Assembly (NCBI RefSeq): GCF_004786015.1
Contig: NZ_CP032096.1
Coordinates: forward strand, 992,001-1,056,000
Direction: 5' to 3'
DNA: 64,000 nucleotides
DNA from: Hydrogenovibrio crunogenus
GTDB lineage: Bacteria > Pseudomonadota > Gammaproteobacteria > Thiomicrospirales > Thiomicrospiraceae
In this document: piece by piece, positions 60,853 to 64,000 of the stretch
Layout of the letters: the number at the start of each line of letters is the position of its first letter
Numbering within the stretch: the stretch's first letter is position 1
Notes under the pieces: generated by a model
What the model was told of the DNA's origin: nothing
Database searches by the model: none
Seen by the model: the letters and a program-made list of their open reading frames with translations, nothing else
Made by a program: the position numbers and the translations under genes

Positions 60853-63246
60853 ATGACTATGCGTAAATTACCTGCCGATCAATTGTATCGATTCTCTCAA
60901 ATAAACTCGCAAGACTTTCAAGCCAGTACATCGGATACTAAAGAGTTTATGAAACGCTTTCACCCTCGAGCGTATCAGTCGCTTAACTTTGGTTTACATT
61001 TAAGGCGTAACCAAAACCATATTTTCATTATGGGAGAGCCGGGAGTGGGTCGAATCGGTATGACGAAATCGATGCTTCGGGAAGCGGCTAAACGCAAAGA
61101 GATTCCGCAAGATGTGGTGTTGGTTTCCGATTTTAGCGAAGCCAATAAAACCCAGTATCTGTATTTTAAAGCTGGACACGGCTTGGGATTTAAACATGCC
61201 ATTGAAGACTTGATTACGCAATTAAAAACACAGCTACCCGTCGTGTTTGATGGGCATGCCTATCAGCTAAAAAATCAGCAACTTGAAAATGATTTGGCAC
61301 AAAAGCAAGAAAGCGCTTTGGAACCTGCATTGGATTTAGCTGAGTCGTTAAATATTGAAGTCCAACAAAATGAAAATAATTTTGTGTTGTTTGCGGTTGT
61401 CGAAGGCGAACGCTTACGCATGGCCGACTTGAAAAAGCTGGATGAACCTTTGCAGAAATATTTTATGGATGCATTGGATCAGGTTGAAGAAGCTTTAAAC
61501 AAAGGGTTGACGCACTTTCCATTCTTGCAGCATGAATATATGGATGCGGGTAAAAAACTGAATACCGATGTTACCAATGAGCATTTAGAGCCTTTAATTG
61601 ATGCTTTAAAAATGGAGTTTGGTGAAAATCATGGCGTTAAAGCGTATTTGGATGCGTTGCAAAATGCCATTGTTTCTAAGTTGCATTTGTTTTGGGATCA
61701 GTCAGCAGAGCAAGTGACCAGTAATGCACAAACATCCATGGAAGAGTTACTGGCAGAACAGTCAGGTATGTCGGTATTTGAAGTGAACTTGCTAGTTGAC
61801 CATTCCGGCTTAAAGCATGCCCCCGTGATTTATGAACAGAATGCGACCATGCCAAAACTGTTTGGTTATACGATTAACTCTGCCAGTGCCAACGCAACCG
61901 ATACTCTAACTTTGGCGATGAACCACCAGGCAGGGTTGTTACAGAAAGCAAACGGCGGTTTTTTGATGCTGAGTATTCAGTCGGTCTTAAAAGATCCCGA
62001 GATCTGGTCAAATCTGAAAGCTGCATTAATGAGTAAACGACTGACTTTTGAAATTCCTTCGTCCAGTAGTGTGGTGCCTTATCATTTACCTGACTATCCG
62101 TTGGAAGTGACGTTAGTGTTGATTGGTCAGGCAGAGCATTTTTATGCCTTGCAAGAGCTGGACGCTCAATTCAATCGTTTATTCAAAGTACAAGTTGAGT
62201 TTGAAGTGGAATTGGAAAGAACGTCTGAGCATGAATTGGTTTTAGCACAGCAACTGTCCAGTGAAGTGGAGGCCTGGGAAGATTTACCTGTGGTGCCTTC
62301 GGCGCTGGAACGTTTGATTGAGTATGCTTCGCGTTTGGTCGAGTCGCAAGGGCGCTTGTATACCAATAAAGCAATTCTGCGAGATGTTTTAGCGGAAGCG
62401 AATGCTTTTGCGCGAGCGCATGATGAACAAGAAGTGACGCGTGAGACCATTGAAGCAACTATTCAACAGCGGGATTTTCATACCGGGTTGATGGAAGATT
62501 ATTACCATCGAGCAATTATTGAAGAACAGGTTTTAATTAAGGTCAGTGGACATCATATAGGCATGGTCAATGGCCTGACGGTTCTCACTATGGGGCGTCA
62601 ATCATTTGGTCAGCCTGTTCGTATAACCGCACAAGCCTCTGCCGGGGATGAAGGTGTGGTGGATATCGAACGTGAAATAGAAATGGCCGGACCGATCCAC
62701 TCTAAAGGGATGTTGATTTTGTCTGGGTATTTACGTGGCCGCTATATGAAGCTTAAATCATTAGGGTTTAGTGCCTCGGTGGTCATGGAGCAAACCTATG
62801 ACGGGATTGAAGGTGACAGTGCGTCTTCTGCAGAATTGATTGCCTTGATTTCGTCGATTGCCCAAATCCCCTTACGTCAAGATATTGCGATTACCGGTTC
62901 TGTGAACCAGTTCGGAGAAATTCAGCCGATTGGTGGGGTGAATGAAAAGATTGAAGGGTTCTTTAAGGTCTGTAAAGCACGTGGTTTAACGGGTTCACAA
63001 GGGGTTGTGATTCCGGAAGCCAATACCAAGCATTTGATGCTGAATGCGGAAGTCAGAAATGCGGTTGATGCCGGAGAATTTCACGTCTATGCGATGAGTC
63101 ATATTGATGATGCGTTAGGTTTGTTGTCGGACATGGCAGTCGGGGAAGAACAGGAAGACGGCTCTTTCCCTGATGGCAGCATTAATGCCCGAGTATTAAA
63201 AGCGCTTGAGAAGATGAACGAAAAACATGATAACGATGATGATTAA
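60853..63246 (+). CDS. Lon-family ATP-dependent protease (LonB/YcbZ-like)
   Basis: The 797-residue protein has a divergent AAA+ part and a C-terminal Lon protease domain. The Walker A reads GEPGVGRIGMT (61-71), with Arg where Lys is usual. A helical insertion occupies about 140-300. The protease catalytic pair is S656 in EGDSASSAEL and K699 in GGVNEKIEGF, 43 residues apart as in archaeal LonB. There is no membrane span, so it resembles the bacterial cytosolic LonB-like / YcbZ group. Whether ATP binding is retained is uncertain. It ends 3 bases from the convergent DUF2062 gene. Confidence 0.85.
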   Translation: MTMRKLPADQLYRFSQINSQDFQASTSDTKEFMKRFHPRAYQSLNFGLHLRRNQNHIFIMGEPGVGRIGMTKSMLREAAKRKEIPQDVVLVSDFSEANKTQYLYFKAGHGLGFKHAIEDLITQLKTQLPVVFDGHAYQLKNQQLENDLAQKQESALEPALDLAESLNIEVQQNENNFVLFAVVEGERLRMADLKKLDEPLQKYFMDALDQVEEALNKGLTHFPFLQHEYMDAGKKLNTDVTNEHLEPLIDALKMEFGENHGVKAYLDALQNAIVSKLHLFWDQSAEQVTSNAQTSMEELLAEQSGMSVFEVNLLVDHSGLKHAPVIYEQNATMPKLFGYTINSASANATDTLTLAMNHQAGLLQKANGGFLMLSIQSVLKDPEIWSNLKAALMSKRLTFEIPSSSSVVPYHLPDYPLEVTLVLIGQAEHFYALQELDAQFNRLFKVQVEFEVELERTSEHELVLAQQLSSEVEAWEDLPVVPSALERLIEYASRLVESQGRLYTNKAILRDVLAEANAFARAHDEQEVTRETIEATIQQRDFHTGLMEDYYHRAIIEEQVLIKVSGHHIGMVNGLTVLTMGRQSFGQPVRITAQASAGDEGVVDIEREIEMAGPIHSKGMLILSGYLRGRYMKLKSLGFSASVVMEQTYDGIEGDSASSAELIALISSIAQIPLRQDIAITGSVNQFGEIQPIGGVNEKIEGFFKVCKARGLTGSQGVVIPEANTKHLMLNAEVRNAVDAGEFHVYAMSHIDDALGLLSDMAVGEEQEDGSFPDGSINARVLKALEKMNEKHDNDDD

Positions 63247-63249
63247 CGC

Positions 63250-63783
63250 TTAGACGTTTTGTTTATTTTGACGTGCTTGCATGCGTCGTTCCCAAGAGCG
63301 ACGTACATGCCATTTCCAGAACATATGTAATCCAAAATAACTGCTGACTGCTAACACAGCTCCCACAGCAGCACTGCCTAAATAAAGCGGCAACCACAGT
63401 TCGCCAAGGGTCGTTAAAATCCAATTCCAGCTCATTTCAAAGTGTAAGCCTTCTTCCGCGGGGGTTCCGAGAATCCATGTGCCCACCAAGTAATTGAAGT
63501 AGAATATAGGGGGCATTGTAAACGGGTTGCTGATCCAAACCAGTGCCACACTGAGGGGGAGGTTGGCTCGGATTAAAATCGCGGTAATGGCGGACGTTAC
63601 CATTTGAGAGGGGATGGGAATCGCCATCCAAAATAATCCATTGGCAAATGCCTTTGCAGTATTATGTCGGTGAATATGCCATAAGTTTGGGTTGCCAAGC
63701 CATTTTGCTAAAAAACCTAACCCCTGCATATTTTTAATTTTTTCAGGATTGGGAGAGTATTTTTTGAATATTTTCTTCGGCAT
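63250..63783 (-). CDS. DUF2062 membrane protein
   Basis: The 177-residue protein has a basic N-terminus, then NGLFWMAIPIPSQMVTSAITAILIRANLPLSVALVWISNP, which is the DUF2062 signature, and two to three spans (about 50-105 and 128-155). The function is unknown. The gene is known next to comEC in other gammaproteobacteria, as here. Its ATG (63781-63783) directly abuts the comEC ATG on the other strand, forming CATATG, so neither gene has room for a normal ribosome site outside the other. Confidence 0.82.
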   Translation of the reverse strand: MPKKIFKKYSPNPEKIKNMQGLGFLAKWLGNPNLWHIHRHNTAKAFANGLFWMAIPIPSQMVTSAITAILIRANLPLSVALVWISNPFTMPPIFYFNYLVGTWILGTPAEEGLHFEMSWNWILTTLGELWLPLYLGSAAVGAVLAVSSYFGLHMFWKWHVRRSWERRMQARQNKQNV

Positions 63784-64000
63784 ATGTTTCGTTACTTTGT
63801 TCTAGGGTTTGTTTGCAGTAGTTATGCCTTTTATCAATTGGCGAGTTTCCCGAGTTGGGGAGTTTTTGCTATCAGTTTTGCGCTGTTCAGTGGGTTGCTT
63901 ATCTTAAAATCGATTCCCGCATTGTCTAAAGATTTATTTTCATCTTATCAAACGGTTCTCAACCACACTTTAATCCATATTATTATAGGATTTCTTTTTG
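63784..64000 (+). CDS. comEC: Start of a ComEC/Rec2-like DNA internalisation protein (truncated by window edge)
   Basis: The frame is open from ATG 63784 to the window end (72 codons). It shows two hydrophobic segments separated by a short polar loop (MFRYFVLGFVCSSYAFYQL, then GVFAISFALFSGLLIL), as at the N-terminus of ComEC channels. The divergent DUF2062 neighbour is a known comEC neighbour. The family call rests mainly on context and hydrophobicity, because the diagnostic Competence domain is beyond the edge. The true start could differ. Confidence 0.6.
   Translation, partial: MFRYFVLGFVCSSYAFYQLASFPSWGVFAISFALFSGLLILKSIPALSKDLFSSYQTVLNHTLIHIIIGFLF

Overview
The window is one contiguous stretch of a gammaproteobacterial chromosome of moderate to low GC content. 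Gene content and order fit a sulfur-oxidising chemolithoautotroph of the Thiomicrospira / Hydrogenovibrio / Thiomicrorhabdus group. The grounds are the ruvCAB-tolQRAB-pal-cpoB-queC block, the gloB-methyltransferase-rnhA-dnaQ neighbourhood shared with E. coli, an ETHE1-type persulfide dioxygenase and a lipid-anchored cytochrome c. The genus is inference; the class is secure. I see no prophage, insertion sequence, CRISPR array or plasmid genes, so this is mostly core genome with a few accessory-looking patches.

Layout: 1-8466 holds the end of nadA, ruvC-ruvA-ruvB, the Tol-Pal envelope operon and queC. 8494-8735 is a strong promoter with two identical tRNA-Lys genes. 8902-14186 has a Rossmann-fold protein, a DtxR-type metal regulator, the nitrogen two-component pair ntrB-ntrC and an unknown methyltransferase-like gene. 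14219-17233 is a minus-strand operon of four uncharacterised envelope genes under a clear promoter with a palindromic operator candidate. 17359-29159 carries PII, psd, argG, pgpA, a rhodanese, a DAACS symporter, a DmeF-like exporter, lpxH, two cyclophilins, glnS and cysS. 29235-29363 looks like an unannotated small RNA gene. 29367-41160 contains two lytic transglycosylases, gloB, rnhA, a MazG-like hydrolase, dnaQ, an SlyD-like isomerase, the persulfide dioxygenase, a cardiolipin synthase and a ZntB-like transporter. 41345-47039 has small envelope proteins, a YqjD/YqjE-type membrane cluster and a CopB-type ATPase. 47229-64000 has rluF, an SDR, nfeD-slipin, dbpA, hrpA, two related lipoproteins (one with a cytochrome c domain), a D-cysteine desulfhydrase-like enzyme, amt, a Lon-family protease, a DUF2062 gene and the start of comEC.

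Nitrogen control (ntrBC, PII, amt) is scattered over the window. Envelope maintenance (Tol-Pal, lpxH, psd, pgpA, cls, slt, mltD, nfeD-slipin) is the largest theme, followed by replication, repair and RNA work.

The two most interesting signals are not protein genes. First, the perfect 10-base palindrome CCAGGCCTGG occurs 12 times in 64 kb, where well under one copy is expected. It lies both in intergenic hairpins, several of them terminators, and inside coding genes. Second, a canonical promoter, a 94-nt structured body with an exposed anti-Shine-Dalgarno stretch and a strong terminator between cysS and slt make a good candidate for a new small regulatory RNA.
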